From the NCBI RefSeq assembly GCF_030265065.1, contig NC_080412.1:27332501-27396500 (forward strand): a DNA stretch of 64,000 nt. Reading direction: 5' to 3'. Below, in pieces: positions 28,633 through 37,991 of the stretch; position 1 is the first letter of the stretch; the number at the start of each line of letters is the position of its first letter. Origin of the DNA: Corythoichthys intestinalis. Its lineage: Eukaryota > Chordata > Actinopteri > Syngnathiformes > Syngnathidae. The position numbers and the translations under genes were made by a program. The notes below the pieces were generated by a model. The model ran no database searches and had not been told where the DNA came from. It saw nothing but the letters and a program-made list of their open reading frames with translations.

Positions 28633-31600
28633 CAGACTGTGGCTTTTATGTCAAAACATATGGAATTACAGGAGTGCCAAAACAAAAAATTAGAAATAAG
28701 AATTTACGCCATATTCGTGTTGACCATTTGGCAGCTACGCGCTTCTCCGCCGTCGGCCGGTTTGTCCGTCTATCATTCTCCAGCTGCTTTCCCGGCAAAC
28801 GAACTCTCCTGCACGCAGCAGGGGAACTACGAGCTGTAACTTGCTTACTGCCGGGCGGGTTGCCGATCGGCAAAGACAATCGTCACCCCGCCGCCAAGTG
28901 ATATGATCTGCGGTAGTTTTGTGTGATTTTTTGCTTCGAAAAGCGAAGACATCACTCGGTTCGGGTTGGCATGTCGGCTAGCTGTCATGCCTCCCGGTTT
29001 GTTTACGCTCTTCGAAGCCAGGGCAGGGAAATGACAAAATATATCGTTCAGCAGGTGCCAAGACAGTTTTGACCATTATGGAATAATTTTGCCAGGTCCA
29101 ACTGAATAAATGAATTTTTAATAATTTTTAATATATATTAATAAATATATAATTTGTCATGACCATACCATTTATTTAGCAATTGGGGAAAAATACTTGG
29201 ATAAAAATAATTTTCTGTAAAAATATTGTAGTACATAGGATTGAAACAATGACATTTTGCTGCTCTCTTCGGCGCATTTTCCTCATTCTGAAAAATTCCC
29301 CCTCGATGGGGAGAATTCTAAATCAGATAAACTCATGACCCTGCTGACGTCATCCTCCGTTTGGGGACGCTAGAGTGCTATAATGGCAGGCATGGCTAAA
29401 CGGCAGATTAAAAGACTAATTTCTCGTCATCTGTGCTTTGCCAAATTGTTGTATATAGTCGAATCTAGGAGTAGGAACCTCTTGCTACCTCACGATACGA
29501 TATGGTTTGTGACACAAAGCTCATGATAACGATGATCTGATGATGTAGCGATACGATTTTCGATACATTGGTCAGGAAATCATTCTAGGATATTCTACAA
29601 ACAACTAATAAAAAGCTTCTGCTGTGAATTGGAATGAGTTTATCACTAGTAGACGTCCAATCCATTTGAACTGGGAGGGTGGCAGCGAATGAAATTCTGT
29701 CATTCGCTCCCATCCCTCCCACTTCAAAAGGATTAAACGTCTATGGCTGTCAGTGGCAGCAAATGCCAGGCAATGAGTAATTATGGGCCCTTTAAGGTCA
29801 TTTACCTGTTGATTTTCAGGTACTTCCCTTTGGTTGTGGGGTATTTTATGGGTCACTTGCTGTTTATTTTGCGTTACAGAGCAGGAAGTGACCTTGGAAT
29901 CACCCAAATGAATAGGAGGTGACTCAAACTCAACAGGAAATGATCTGTAAATGCCCTATAATGAAAAGCAAGTGACCTGTAAATGCCCCGAAAATCGGAC
30001 CGAATGACTGTGGTTTTGAATTAACGAGTTGTTTTTTTTAATTGACCCCTTTTTAAAACGATATCTCAATTCTTGACAGGAGCATATCGATACCCTTTTG
30101 GGATACAAAGTGTCACGATATATCACCATTTCAATATTTTGTCACACCCCTAGTCGAATTGTCTCAAAATATGATTCTAATTGACATAATAATGCTATTT
30201 AAGACTTTTTTTATCCTGTCATATGCACTTTAAGCTTCATTTCTATGGTAATTGCCATTTTTTTGGCTTACCCCCGCTTTCTTCTTTGGGGCCGTAATGT
30301 GAATGTGAAAAAAGGAGGTCGAAAAAGTCAAAGATCCTCCCGGCGCACAAACACGGACAAACGCTATGAACTAGCTAAGCAGAAAATGGTGGACGAGGAT
30401 TAGGCATTGTTAAGTCGAAACGTCATACGGCGAAGACATCATAACCCAAGAACTAGTCCCTATAGTAGCTTACTACAGCAGGTCGCTGGAGTCACGAGAC
30501 TTTTTAAAGACACTAGTACTGAAGCAGACACCTGAGTGGTTTTGGCCCACTGCACAGCTTAGCTAATTGCTAAATAAACAAGTTAGAGGATGCGGCAATG
30601 GACCATTTGGTTGGTTTGCCAACTACAAATGATGCCGAGACAATTGACACCAAAGAAAACGAAATCAATTTTTTTTTAACCTCAGGTTTTGGAAAAAGAC
30701 TATGCTATATATTAGGTAAAATAGGGTGGAAAAGAATAATATGTGGACTTTAAGTGGCAGGGAGAAAACTTACACAAAATTGATGGCTTTGGTATAAGCA
30801 TTAACTGCTTCTTGGTAATTCTCCTCCATAAACAGCTCGTTGCCTTGTCTCTTCAGCAGCTCACTTGCCTAGATGACAAGCACGAAAGGGTGAATTGAAC
30901 TCATATAGCCGTCAATGGCAAAATGAGTGAAGTCTTACCGCTTGAATGTTCTCGGGCGACTTAGCTTTCAATACCTCCACTGTCTTCTTTAGGTCTTTTG
31001 TCATTTTAAAGATATAAGCCACAACTGAAAATGACAAAAAAATAGCATGCCTGTTCACAGCAGCAAAAACTAAACACTAATACTAATTCATGCTAAAACC
31101 GTCACGAGAACAGAACGCAATAGCGCTAGCGAGCAATAGAGGTGTAAAAGTAAAGAGATTCAAAGGAATCTAGCCATCACATTTTTCTCAAACTCTGCTA
31201 TATTGTTTGAAAATAAGAAAAAAAAACTTATCATATTGAATATTTCTGTCCATAAATAATGAACAAATAAGCTGTGAAATGATTAATCAGAATTTTAAAA
31301 TGAGTTGGAAATTTGAATATTTAATCTACGTGTTGATTTGCAATTTTAAGCCACTAAATTTTCAACTTTAGTCACTGGTGCTACCAGTAGGAAAAAAAAT
31401 TGTTAAAGTACTGTTTGTTACGCTTAGGAAAATCAGATTTTTGTTTTATCTTAAAAAAATATATATATTCTCGAAAAATTCACAGATACATGAATTTTTC
31501 AACTGCAAATATGTCAGAGTCCACTAAATAGTGATAGTGGCTTACAAGTTTAACCGTTTATTTAACCACGTTGGTTAAAACCCAATTGAGATGAAGAGAA

Positions 31601-34337
31601 AAGCCTGTTTGGGGATTTCTCTACGCTTCACCTGCTATTAATTTAAAAAAATATCTTTAAAACCTGATCTATTTCACCCAATTTCAATCTTCTAAAAACA
31701 ATGTGCTTGGGCCAGTTTTTGGACCACGTGATCGGGAACGTCCCTAATCGTGATGCCACTGGATAATTTTGTTGCTTTACTGCCATTGACAGTGATAGAC
31801 ATTCATTTTATTTGAACTGGGAAGGTTGGCATTGATTGATCAGGTTTCATTGCCTTAGACGGCGATAAACATCCAATCGATCGAATGATCGCTGCTAGCC
31901 CTTCCAGTCACAATGGCAGCCATTGACTTCATACTCCCGATATTTTTTACCCCTGATTTTAATTGTCTAAAAATGACGTGATCGGGCCCGATTTCTGATC
32001 ACGTGATCGATCGGGGTCATCCGTAATAAGAAACAAAGTGAGTTTGTATCGCAAACAACCAAGTTGGTAACTCATAAGTCGAACTATAGACAATTATTGA
32101 CAGGCAGAAAAAAAAAAAAAAAATCAGACAAGTTAGCTTACACTCTTTGAAGACATGGCGCAAAACTGCATAGGTGGTACGCCTGCGTTGACTCAGCTCA
32201 CGGATACAAGCGTCGATTCTAACTATCTTCGTCTTCTCCAGCCACAGCAAAGCCTCGTCCACAGCCGCGTGCATACGCTGAATCCGCCCACACGCAAGCC
32301 AAAACACACTCAACGAGTTTTCCACTGCAACGGCAAACGGAAGAGCAGACGCACACTTCAGACTTACCTCTGTAAAGCTGGTATTTATTCTGATGAATTT
32401 GGATGTTCGTTCTTTTGTACACTGAAAAACGAGAAAAATCCCTACATGAGACATTTCTTGTATTTTCCCTTGAATCCAAAGCACAGGAATGTCAACATGT
32501 TATCACTGTAAAGGTTGTGGTAAACATTTTTTTAAAGTACACAAGATCCCAGGCAACTGATTGCAGAACTAAAGATTTGACTTACCGTTCCGATGTCTAT
32601 GGCTTTGAGAATCCCCTCTAGGGCCTCGATCTTACGCACCGTTCTAAGATTCAGATCGGTGGGATCACTTCACGGGGGAAAGAAAACAGAAGAAAAATAC
32701 ATGACTATTATATAAAATTGAGCAGAATATCTACTGACGGATCACAAATAGACAAGGCTATGAACGAGTCACTTGTTCTCTACTACTGCTGCTGATAATG
32801 AGTCCAAACCTTTTGAACTGTGAGGGGCTGGCTGCAATTACTGCAAACCCCTTTCCGGTTCAAATAGATTGGACGTCTATCACCATCAGTGGCAGTGATG
32901 ACCGGTAAGTTCAAAAATGTTCCACCATTTCATTTTGGGCAGTGGTTTTTTTTGTCAACAATGACGATAACGGAAATATTTAGTCAACGAACATTTTTTT
33001 CATCACGGCGACGAGCTAAAAACGTGGCTTGGGAGAATATAACATAACGAGACGTTAGTTTTAATCTCACGAGTCGACGACGGAACAAAAATGCGACAGT
33101 TTTTGTCTAATGATCACAATGCGTGACATTTTCATATTGTACGTGAAGTATGTCAGCTTGCATCGTAGCAGTGTTTTGGTCGTGTCACTCATGCGAGATG
33201 TGCTGCGCCTCTCCTTATTGGAGTTTAGGATGTGTTTTTAAGGTAGGCTGCGCTCAATCCTGCTTTATTTCGAAGCACATGGTCAGATTTGTTTCATATC
33301 TTGGCAAGAGAGAGTATGCACTGTTGCTTTTAGCATTTAAACGTCGATGGTGAATAATAATCCCACACCAAAATATAACTCGTCGCGTTAGCATTAGCAT
33401 CAACGTTAGCGTGGAAAGCATTCTCTTAAACACTCAGACAACTTCATGTATAAAAAAAAAAAAAAGTCAGTTCATGGCTTCTAGGTGGGTTTAACTGAAA
33501 ATAATCTACGGCTTTTCCTGTTGACCGTGTATTACAGCAAAGTTGGAGCTGTCCTTGTAGACACTACAGCTCGTCTATGTTCATTCGAAATTTTTGGAAA
33601 TTTTTATTTTTGGACTAAAACTTTTTAACTTTACAGACGAAAACATTTTGAATAACTGTCAACTAAAAATATGCGAAATTTGTATGAGATTTCGTTGACT
33701 AAAAGTATAAGAAGACAAACACATTTTGAAATGACGAAAATGGGACTAAGACTAATAAGTATTTTCGTCCAAAAGACTAAATCAAACGTTAAAAGGGCTG
33801 CCAAAAACAACACTTGTGGACTTCATTGAAGGAGTTCAATGAAGTTCCACAGCTTCATTTTCGGGATGCTCAAGGCTCAAAGCTTACTCTGCATTGACCA
33901 GACCTATGGATGCACCCCAGACAAACATCTCGCTAATGGTGTCTTGACGCAGCAGGAGGGGCAACCAGTAGGTATTAAGTCTCATATAATGGCCTGAGTC
34001 CAGTTTGACATCCAATGGGATATGGCTCCACTCGTCGCTCACGTAAACTAAGCACAAACATATCAGGGTCAGGATTATACTGACAATTACAACTCAGAAA
34101 TTAAACAAGTGTCCATAGTACAGGCTTACTTTTCGTGATGCAGTAGGGCTTTTCGGGATGATTGAAGTACTTTGTCTGGGATTCAAATGAATACAAAAAA
34201 ACCTTTAGAGGGTTGAGTCTCAGTAGACAAAAATCTTTACTTAATACTTGACTTTAACACACCGATTTAAACTCCGAAAAGACCTGTTTGGCGTCATATT
34301 GTCCTTCATAGGAATCCGTGCTATCCGAGTCAGACAT
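1487..34337 (-). CDS. ttc3: TTC3, TPR and RING-H2 E3 ubiquitin ligase, 40 coding exons
   Basis: Exon-by-exon peptide similarity to vertebrate TTC3 (recalled, not searched). Coding exons, 5' to 3': 34263-34337, 34130-34175, 33888-34047, 32586-32667, 32142-32421, 30939-31024, 30774-30868, 27515-27577, 27377-27431, 27119-27269, 26394-26484, 26195-26307, 23751-23842, 19461-19631, 19289-19375, 19044-19153, 18835-18958, 18637-18756, 18465-18563, 18243-18376, 18038-18171, 14073-14393, 13735-13986, 13622-13659, 12989-13045, 12851-12915, 12631-12783, 11993-12497, 8296-8358, 8080-8229, 7874-8013, 7727-7795, 7499-7595, 7294-7397, 4374-4452, 4210-4302, 3976-4133, 3452-3566, 3128-3220, 1487-1597. All junctions are GT-AG and phase-consistent; total 5031 nt, 1676 residues. 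Mammalian TTC3 is about 2025 residues; the middle and the linker before the RING are shorter here. TTC3 is a ubiquitin ligase reported to act on phosphorylated Akt. The start (MSDSDSTDSYEG) lies just inside an exon with a clear acceptor, so a non-coding exon precedes it. Confidence 0.95.
1699..3088. mobile_element. non-autonomous hAT element in the last TTC3 intron
   Basis: Perfect 8-bp target duplication ACTTGTGA at 1691-1698 and 3089-3096. Ends are agaggtgggtag and its inverse ctacccacctct, typical of a very common percomorph repeat. About 1390 bp, no transposase domain seen. Confidence 0.9.
3640..3952. mobile_element. possible hAT MITE with 'gtgtcaaactca' end
   Basis: Starts near 'gggtgtcaaactcaatgg' and ends near 'tttttgacacctct', an inverted pair seen in many fish hAT MITEs. 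No clear target duplication was found. Confidence 0.35.
4477..4650 (+). mobile_element. fragment of the 'tgttttcgtcaac' hAT family
   Basis: Resembles the left end of the element at 8432-10500 (tgttgttttcatcaacgag, ttttcgtctgatgagac) but is cut short at the right. Confidence 0.5.
5068..6867. mobile_element. pogo/Tigger-like MITE, interrupted by a hAT
   Basis: Ends CAGTGGTACTTCGACATACG and the inverse CGTATGTCGAGGTACCACTG, flanked by TA on both sides (5066-5067, 6868-6869), as expected of the Tc1/mariner superfamily. Without the inner hAT it is about 830 bp. No transposase frame. Confidence 0.85.
5548..6510. mobile_element. non-autonomous hAT nested in the pogo-like MITE
   Basis: Perfect 8-bp duplication GTTACCAA at 5540-5547 and 6511-6518. 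Ends tagaggtgtgcaaa and cccagctcta. The subterminal right end (tcgaatcggagcctctgaat) recurs at 14423-14468. It must be younger than the element it splits. Confidence 0.9.
7294..8358 (-). CDS. ttc3: TTC3 exons 29-34, coiled coil
   Basis: Residues about 1254-1460. Exon 29 carries VNTEPLQPYEKSQ, close to the mammalian VNTEPYNPFEERQ that opens the coiled coil. Exons 30-34 are Lys/Glu/Gln-rich with heptad character (for example EKELTLFQQKLEEEVKKDQK) and no proline, so a long coiled coil is expected. Five short introns of about 60-140 to 330 bases separate them. The role is presumably dimerisation or partner binding; that is inference from the coiled coil. Confidence 0.92.
7615..7632. repeat. (TA)n microsatellite
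   Basis: About nine TA units in a TTC3 intron. Confidence 0.9.
8853..9126. mobile_element. non-autonomous hAT ('tagggatgtc' family), nested
   Basis: Ends TAGGGATGTC and GACATCCCTA. Flanked by CACTAAAT and AACTAAAT, 7 of 8 matching. Carries the 'gatcacgtgatcagaaatcggg' motif of a well-known fish hAT family. Confidence 0.85.
9539..10456 (-). mobile_element. inverted same-family hAT copy nested near the right end of 8432-10500
   Basis: Begins with the inverted right end (cagggttgtttttggc) and finishes with the inverted left end (gttgacgaaaacattg). Flanks are CGTCCAGT and CGTCCAAA, 6 of 8 matching, an aged 8-bp duplication. Confidence 0.75.
10509..11224. other. intron sequence, nothing recognised
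   Basis: AT-rich TTC3 intron between exons 28 and 29. No frame, repeat end or RNA gene was seen. Confidence 0.5.
11225..11747. mobile_element. pogo/Tigger-like MITE
   Basis: Ends CAGTGATCCCTCGTTTTTCG and the inverse CGAGGGATCACTG. TA precedes the left end; the right flank is GA, so the duplication has mutated. No coding capacity. Confidence 0.75.
11993..14393 (-). CDS. ttc3: TTC3 exons 22-28, central region
   Basis: Residues about 790-1253. Exon 22 (321 nt) is helical and matches the part of TTC3 before the conserved 'L.EEHRD' segment; exon 23 carries LFIWTLEEHRDVYVSSNVLL. Exon 25 is a short basic exon (NRGRKKKSKESK), like the mammalian KKKK stretch. Exons 27-28 carry SEPFRIPRYLQAQVANFEDQ and YFAQILEEHGPLLVDDP, matching the mammalian YFSQFLEEHGPL block. 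The rest of exon 28 is Ser/Pro-rich and poorly conserved; the repeated proline/serine segment of mammals is absent. Confidence 0.92.
14423..15745 (-). repeat. 194-bp tandem repeat family, locus 1, split by a TTAA-flanked MITE
   Basis: Units restart at about 14471 and 14663 (192 bp apart; shared atgctaa.tgcccggttctttg and tctataaagaat). Past the MITE the sequence resumes at 15635. The same unit forms the array at 52590-53105 on the opposite strand. The leading part 14423-14468 matches the right end of the hAT at 5548-6510. Confidence 0.8.
14691..15634. mobile_element. TTAA-flanked MITE (piggyBac-like target)
   Basis: TTAA at both ends (14691-14694 and 15631-15634), with inverted ends ctcatttgctccca and tgggagtgaaacag. 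'gtataaatacgttct' and 'acgtatttatacgtc' form a subterminal inverted pair. Family assignment rests only on the TTAA target. A frame of about 180 codons inside is not conserved coding. Confidence 0.65.
15746..16140. repeat. dispersed repeat linked to the 194-bp family
   Basis: 'tccactcggtcagctttgac' and 'cgtcaatatcattatgaagtc' recur, inverted, at 52500-52590 and near 53420-53440. Class unknown. Confidence 0.5.
16141..16320. repeat. dispersed repeat shared with 35830 and 54990
   Basis: Contains 'cgtcaacaacaatggtgacc' and 'acattaagaggggttttaat'. A related stretch lies inside the hAT at 35603-36221 and an inverted one at about 54985-55075. Confidence 0.55.
16354..16429. repeat. (TG)n-(TA)n microsatellite
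   Basis: About 24 TG units followed by about 12 TA units, preceded by a T-tract. Confidence 0.97.
16430..18020. other. TTC3 intron 21, unclassified repeat-like sequence
   Basis: Between exons 22 and 21. Sequence such as 'gcattaagcccccgaactat' and 'tcacccataaaatcccccaa' looks like an old dispersed repeat but no ends could be set. Several open frames are not supported by motifs. Confidence 0.4.
18038..19631 (-). CDS. ttc3: TTC3 exons 14-21, helical repeats and Cys/His zinc-binding region
   Basis: Eight closely spaced exons, residues about 464-789. Exons 14-17 make an alpha-helical, TPR-like block ending in KLTWPLTKEIIKE, which matches the LTWP motif of TTC3. Exons 18-20 hold a Cys/His cluster: C-R-C-E-N-C, then MCSQKC, EYHIACW and PCLTPDC. 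The spacing is that of the TTC3 zinc-binding region and the residues look intact. Exon 21 is highly charged (MKEKKHLKRENDDKQ), as in mammals. The preceding intron (19632-23750) is almost wholly stacked transposons. Confidence 0.92.
20074..20356. mobile_element. non-autonomous hAT fragment
   Basis: 'agtagtgaatagttgactag' at the left and 'caattagttgttgcagcttta' at the right are the decayed ends of the fish TAGGGCTGYA hAT family. Confidence 0.55.
20732..21293. mobile_element. inverted-repeat MITE with TTACCGTATT ends
   Basis: Ends ttaccgtattggcccgaata and the inverse tattcgggctaatacggtaa, about 560 bp. It belongs to the fish 'accgtatt..ggactataag' type; a relative with 'cggcttatagtccgaaaa' lies at 62340-62917. 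Superfamily uncertain. Confidence 0.75.
21297..22183. mobile_element. non-autonomous hAT element
   Basis: Perfect 8-bp duplication GGTAATAT at 21289-21296 and 22184-22191. Ends cagaggttgcgctagac and taacgcgacccctg. It inserted at the very end of the MITE at 20732-21293, so that MITE is older. Confidence 0.9.
22220..22316. mobile_element. hAT right-end fragment
   Basis: 'gattaatcgattaataactgcacctcta' type end (quoted in part: taactgcacctcta), an inverted relative of the left end at 76. Confidence 0.5.
22781..23192. mobile_element. non-autonomous hAT, 'ttgtccgatatta' family
   Basis: Left end gggttgtccgatattat, right end accggacaactcta. The inner 'ataatatcggccc' motif is typical of this family in fish. 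No clear duplication. Confidence 0.65.
23891..25991. mobile_element. hAT, 'taggggtgtaacggtac' family, with a nested hAT
   Basis: Ends taggggtgtaacggtacac and gtaccgttacaccctta. Flanks TTCGTCAT and TTCGCTAT, 6 of 8 matching. Without the inner hAT it is about 1.26 kb. No transposase frame; lies in the TTC3 intron between exons 12 and 13. Confidence 0.8.
25063..25891. mobile_element. non-autonomous hAT, 'tagggctgtcaaaa' family, nested
   Basis: Perfect duplication GTTATATT at 25055-25062 and 25892-25899. Ends tagggctgtcaaaattatcg and gtttgacagcccta. A second copy of the family is at 35603-36221. Confidence 0.93.
26195..27577 (-). CDS. ttc3: TTC3 exons 8-12, TPR repeats and basic linker
   Basis: Residues about 275-432. 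The exons give PQNHIFFGNRALCYFRWKKY, then DGKRAILIEPLWPKGHYRFC, then EALFMLGELQWAM. This is the hallmark TPR block of TTC3; the WPKGHYR core is nearly identical to the mammalian protein. Exons 11-12 encode a Lys/Ser/Asn-rich linker of low conservation. The donor of exon 12 is best placed at 26194 (GTAAAC) rather than four bases earlier, because only that choice keeps the phase into exon 13. Confidence 0.9.
26645..27020 (+). mobile_element. hAT left part, 'caggggtccccaaacc' family, truncated
   Basis: Left end caggggtccccaaaccttttcc. Two internal copies of 'ataaccct.tct.g.ttcttcac' at about 26790 and 26890. No matching right end before the TTC3 exon at 27119. Confidence 0.6.
27578..28211. other. 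TTC3 intron, nothing recognised
   Basis: A piece of the dispersed 'cagtgccactgatgatg' motif near 27670 is the only structure noted. Confidence 0.4.
28212..29464. other. TTC3 intron, unclassified repeat-like sequence
   Basis: Contains 'gggctgcgtttcaatcactg' at the left and an A-tract at about 28604-28630, which may close a retroposed or DNA element. Ends could not be set. Open frames here carry no known motif. Confidence 0.35.
29466..30152. mobile_element. non-autonomous hAT element
   Basis: Duplication GTCGAATC / GTCGAATT (7 of 8). Left end taggagtaggaacctc, right end ttttgtcacaccccta. Carries 'cacgatacgatatgg' and 'cacgatatatcacc', typical of a fish hAT family. Includes a copy of the dispersed motif at about 29640-29780. 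Confidence 0.8.
30774..34337 (-). CDS. ttc3: TTC3 N-terminal exons 1-7, up to the first TPR
   Basis: These exons encode about residues 1-274. The start ATG is at 34337 and is preceded by an acceptor (CTTTCCAG) ending at 34349, so exon 1 here is the second transcribed exon at least. Exon 3 carries WSHIPLDVK and exon 5 carries CGRIQRMHAAVDEALLWLEK, both aligning with the N-terminal region of TTC3 that precedes the TPRs. The last exon of the block holds the first TPR helix pair (LLKRQGNELFMEENYQEAV). The mammalian N-terminus is longer and differs in its first 40 or so residues, so the exact start is less certain than the rest. Confidence 0.88.
31560..32025. mobile_element. two right-end fragments of the 'tagggatgtc' hAT family
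   Basis: 'gaccacgtgatcgggaacgt' followed by ccctaa near 31745 and 'tgatcacgtgatcgatcggg' near 32005 are two successive right ends of the family also seen at 8853-9126. The dispersed motif lies between them. Confidence 0.55.
32940..33815 (+). mobile_element. hAT, copy of the 'tgttttcgtcaac' family
   Basis: Left end cagtggttttttttgtcaac, right end aaagggctgccaaaaacaac. Collinear with the outer element at 8432-10500 minus its insertions, so it shows the unbroken layout of about 880 bp. No clear target duplication. Confidence 0.75.
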
Positions 34338-34540
34338 AATCCACGTATCTGGAAAGAAATGTCCAAACAGTGTGGGGTTTCCTTTGGCACCAAAGAATTT
34401 CCCCTTTGTGCTATAAATAAAAAGCTAAAGGAACACAGATATCAGTAAATCAACAACACGTGGCAAGAAAATGGAGACACAATTCAGTCGTATTGAACTT
34501 TGCAGTACAGTACATTAAGAAAGGCAACTTATTTTTGAGG

Positions 34541-36405
34541 CAAGGGCGTAGGTTTGCATCGGGACGGTGGGGACATAACACTACCCAACTTTCCCCACCA
34601 ATTTTTAAGCAACCTAATCTGCATTATATGATGAGTCCAGTTATATAGGTAATTGAGATTGTCTTCCCATATATTGTAAGGATAGAATAGACACTACAGT
34701 TATTAAGTGAACTATTTTCATTACATTCAGACTTGCATTTATCCCTTTTTTACTTGGTGAATGTGCTGCTCCATTTTTCCCCCCTTCCAACGCACGTTTG
34801 ATTGGCTAATGACAAGACCCCCCGCCACACAGACACACTCACACAACCCCGACAGTTTAATGTTGACAACATGGCGCCTACTCCCCTTCAAAGAGGGATA
34901 TTAGAAGTTTTTTTTCCAGCAGCAGCCACTGTAAGTAATGTAAAAAGACGTCAATGTTGTGGAGGTGGGGGAAACACCACTAATTTTTGCTACTGAAAGT
35001 CTGCCCTGCATCAGAGTTAGCATCACATTAAACTGTGTGAACTTGCTAACCTGTAAAACTACTGCAGTCAGGCCAGCCTCCACAAGGAACAATGAAGTCA
35101 ATGTAGTCATCCCTCATTTGATCATTGTTTGCTTTATGTGCAATACAGTAATGCAACGCGGTGGCTTTAGAGTACAAGTCCCTTTATTTTAAAAAAAAAA
35201 AAATTTTTTTTTAAAGAAACGGGGAGCTATCTAAGAAAGAGTCCACTTCAGTGGGAAATTGACATGAACATGAACTGACATGAAAAAAGAAATCTGTGAA
35301 ATGAAATCACACATCAGAATTTCATGAGAGGACTTTGGTTTGAGTCTTGGGGTAGTCTAGTATGCCTCAGATCGGTCCTTGGATATCAAATCACTTTAAT
35401 ATTACAATACTTTAGTTTGAGTCTAGGGGTGCTCCAGTGTCCCCCAGAAGTGGACCCATTTTTGGATAGCTACTCATTTTTTTAAGAAAGGGACTTGCGC
35501 TTGCAAAATGTTTCTTTAACAGATTTTGAAAAAAGGTTTGAATCAAACGTATCACCTGAACCAATACACATTAAAGTTAGTATAAGTCAATAGATTTATT
35601 TTTAGGGCTGTCAAAATGATCGCATTAACGGGTGGTAAATATTTTTTTTAATTAATCATGTTAAAATATTAGACGCATTTAACGCACATGCCCCGCTCAA
35701 ACAGATTAAAATGACAGCACAGTGTAATGTGCACTTGTTACTTGTGGGTTTTTTTGTGTTTTGTCGCCCTCTGCTGGCGCTTGGGTGTGACTGATTTTAT
35801 GGGTTTCAGCACCATGAGCATGGTATAATTATTGACATCAACAATGGTGAGCTACTAGTTTATTTTTTGATTGAAAATTTTACAAATTTTATTAAAACGA
35901 AAACATTAAGAGGGGTTTTAATATAAAATTTCTATAACTTGTACTTATCTTTTAAGAACTACAAGTCTTTCTATCCATGGATCGCTTTAACAGAATGTTA
36001 AGAATGTTAATGCCATCTTGTTGATTTATTGCTATAATAAACGAATACAGTACTTATTTACAGTATGTTGAATGTATATATCCGTCTTGTGCCTTATCTT
36101 TCCAGTCCACCAATAATTTACAGAAAAATATGGCATATTTTATAGATGGTTTGATTTGCGATTAATTTATTTTTAAGCTTTGATTAACTCGATTAAAAAT
36201 TTTGATCGTTTGACAGCCCTATTTATTTTGCATTGATTATTTAGCCTATCACTTAATTAGGTTCATATTTGTGAGAGATGTAGCCCTAACCACCATTCAA
36301 TAATCTTTTTGGTGTTATTAATGTCCCGCCCCCAGCAAAAATTGTACATTCAGGTTATGCTGTTACATCGTCCCTATCAATGTCGAGACCAAACCTACGC
36401 ACTTT
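34541..36405. mobile_element. hAT, 'gggcgtaggtttg' family, with a nested hAT
   Basis: Perfect 8-bp duplication TTTTGAGG at 34533-34540 and 36406-36413. Ends caagggcgtaggtttgcatc and accaaacctacgcac. About 1.25 kb without the inner insertion. Lies just upstream of the first TTC3 coding exon. Confidence 0.88.
35603..36221. mobile_element. non-autonomous hAT, 'tagggctgtcaaaa' family, nested
   Basis: Perfect duplication TTTATTTT at 35595-35602 and 36222-36229. Ends tagggctgtcaaaatgatcg and gtttgacagcccta. Second copy of the family at 25063-25891. Confidence 0.92.
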
Positions 36406-36413
36406 TTTTGAGG

Positions 36414-37900
36414 TGTTAGTACATGCTATATCATAACAAGAATGCAAGCACAAGAATGTACGCGTTTCTGGTTTAACTTGACTGGTGACGTCTGACTGAT
36501 GACAAATTTGTATTGAACCAATTCCAAGTAATTGTGCTAGTAACAAGAACGAAAGATCTAGTTTTCAACCGCTGGTCGCCCAAGTCAAGATGGCCGCCAG
36601 CTACGCATAGCATCGTAAAAAAAGGAGCAGTTGCAGCACTTCCAAAGATTAAGATAAATGTCCATTCGTGTGACGTGCTATCGTCTTTCTGTTGTAAATT
36701 TAAATTAGTTTTTCACTAGTAGACATCGAATCCATTTGCACAACTAGTGCCGTTAATGGTAGTCAATGAGTTAAGCAGGACACGACTGCAATTACTTTAC
36801 ATTCAAATGAGTTTGAATGTTTTTTTTGGGGGGGGGGGGGGGGGGGCTTTTTTTCCTCAAAAAAGCGTGCCATCGGTACGGTATCGGCCAATATCACAAA
36901 GTCAAAAATTGGTATCGGTGCAACTGTGCAACACTAATTCATGTGGAAGTAAACCTTCTAGCAGGTAAAGCCACGTGTTTACACATACTGTAGTACATCC
37001 ACGTGAAAACAACATTTTTACCTGGTCAATAAATTAATGCAGAAGTAACTTTATCAAATTTTAACTGCTATTAAGGCCGTGGGTGGTGGTCAAGTGCTTC
37101 AACACCCAGAAAAAAAATTCAAAAAATCTCTGTGCCTGTTAAACTTACAGTGTGGTGGGTTCATGACTTTTCCTAAAACTGCTTGTTTTGCCTCACTTTT
37201 GTTTTTTTATATTTGAAATCACTCCAAGAAAATGTCATTTTAACATCATTTCAGCCCTTTAAGTGAAAAGTTCTGATAACACGCGGCGTCACCAGAGTTC
37301 CGGAGAAACGAAACCGAGAAAAACGCGGTATCTTGAAGACTCTCCGACTTGTCCACAAGGTCTCAAGTGCTGAACAAATAAAGGACACGCTTGCTCCACT
37401 GAAAAAAGTTTGGGATTTATTTCATGTTGAAGTTTGCTGGCTGCGCCCTGCTGCGAAATTACAGTAACTCTTTCATCTAAATACACATTTATGGGGGTCG
37501 TACCTACATGAAACCATTTGCTACTCCCTCTGAAGAAAGCTACCACAATACAATGTGGAGACATCCTGTCTACTTCCTCCCAAAAAGGTTGCTCTTACTC
37601 TTTTTCTCTCCTATGTGTACAGCAAGGTACCACGTAATTAAATTACTACAAAAGCAACTGTATAGAATAAAACATGACCAACAAGAAAATGCAATTTCTG
37701 GGGGAAAAAATGATGGTAGCCAACGCTTCACCTAGCTCGCACACCTCTTGATTGGGAAATAGAAGCAACGTGTTCGACACAAATTCGAGGAAATGTAGGA
37801 AGTTAGCTCGGAGCTACTTTTAGCTGGTTTCAGGCAAAATGTAAGCTAACACCACACAATCTATGCTATATGTGGCCGTAACTTTTTTTAAACGTAAAAA
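36414..37900. other. TTC3 upstream intron, mostly unassigned
   Basis: Holds a G-tract at about 36830-36846 followed by 'ggtacggtatcggccaatat', a decayed hAT interior. A stretch at 37430-37500 (tgctggctgcgccctgctg) resembles 43560-43625. No gene seen. Confidence 0.4.
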
Positions 37901-37991
37901 AAAAAACAAGTCAAGAACTCCAAATATGTTATTTTAGTTTCGTCGTATCGTACAAAAGCCGGAAATGCGTTTCGTCGTGAGCATTTCTTAC

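Noticed and set aside
32325-32367. A 43-bp GTAAGT...GCAG 'intron' on the minus strand inside TTC3 exon 5.
   Set aside because: Removing it gives an early in-frame stop, while reading through keeps the frame and the peptide that aligns with TTC3. It is also shorter than known vertebrate introns.
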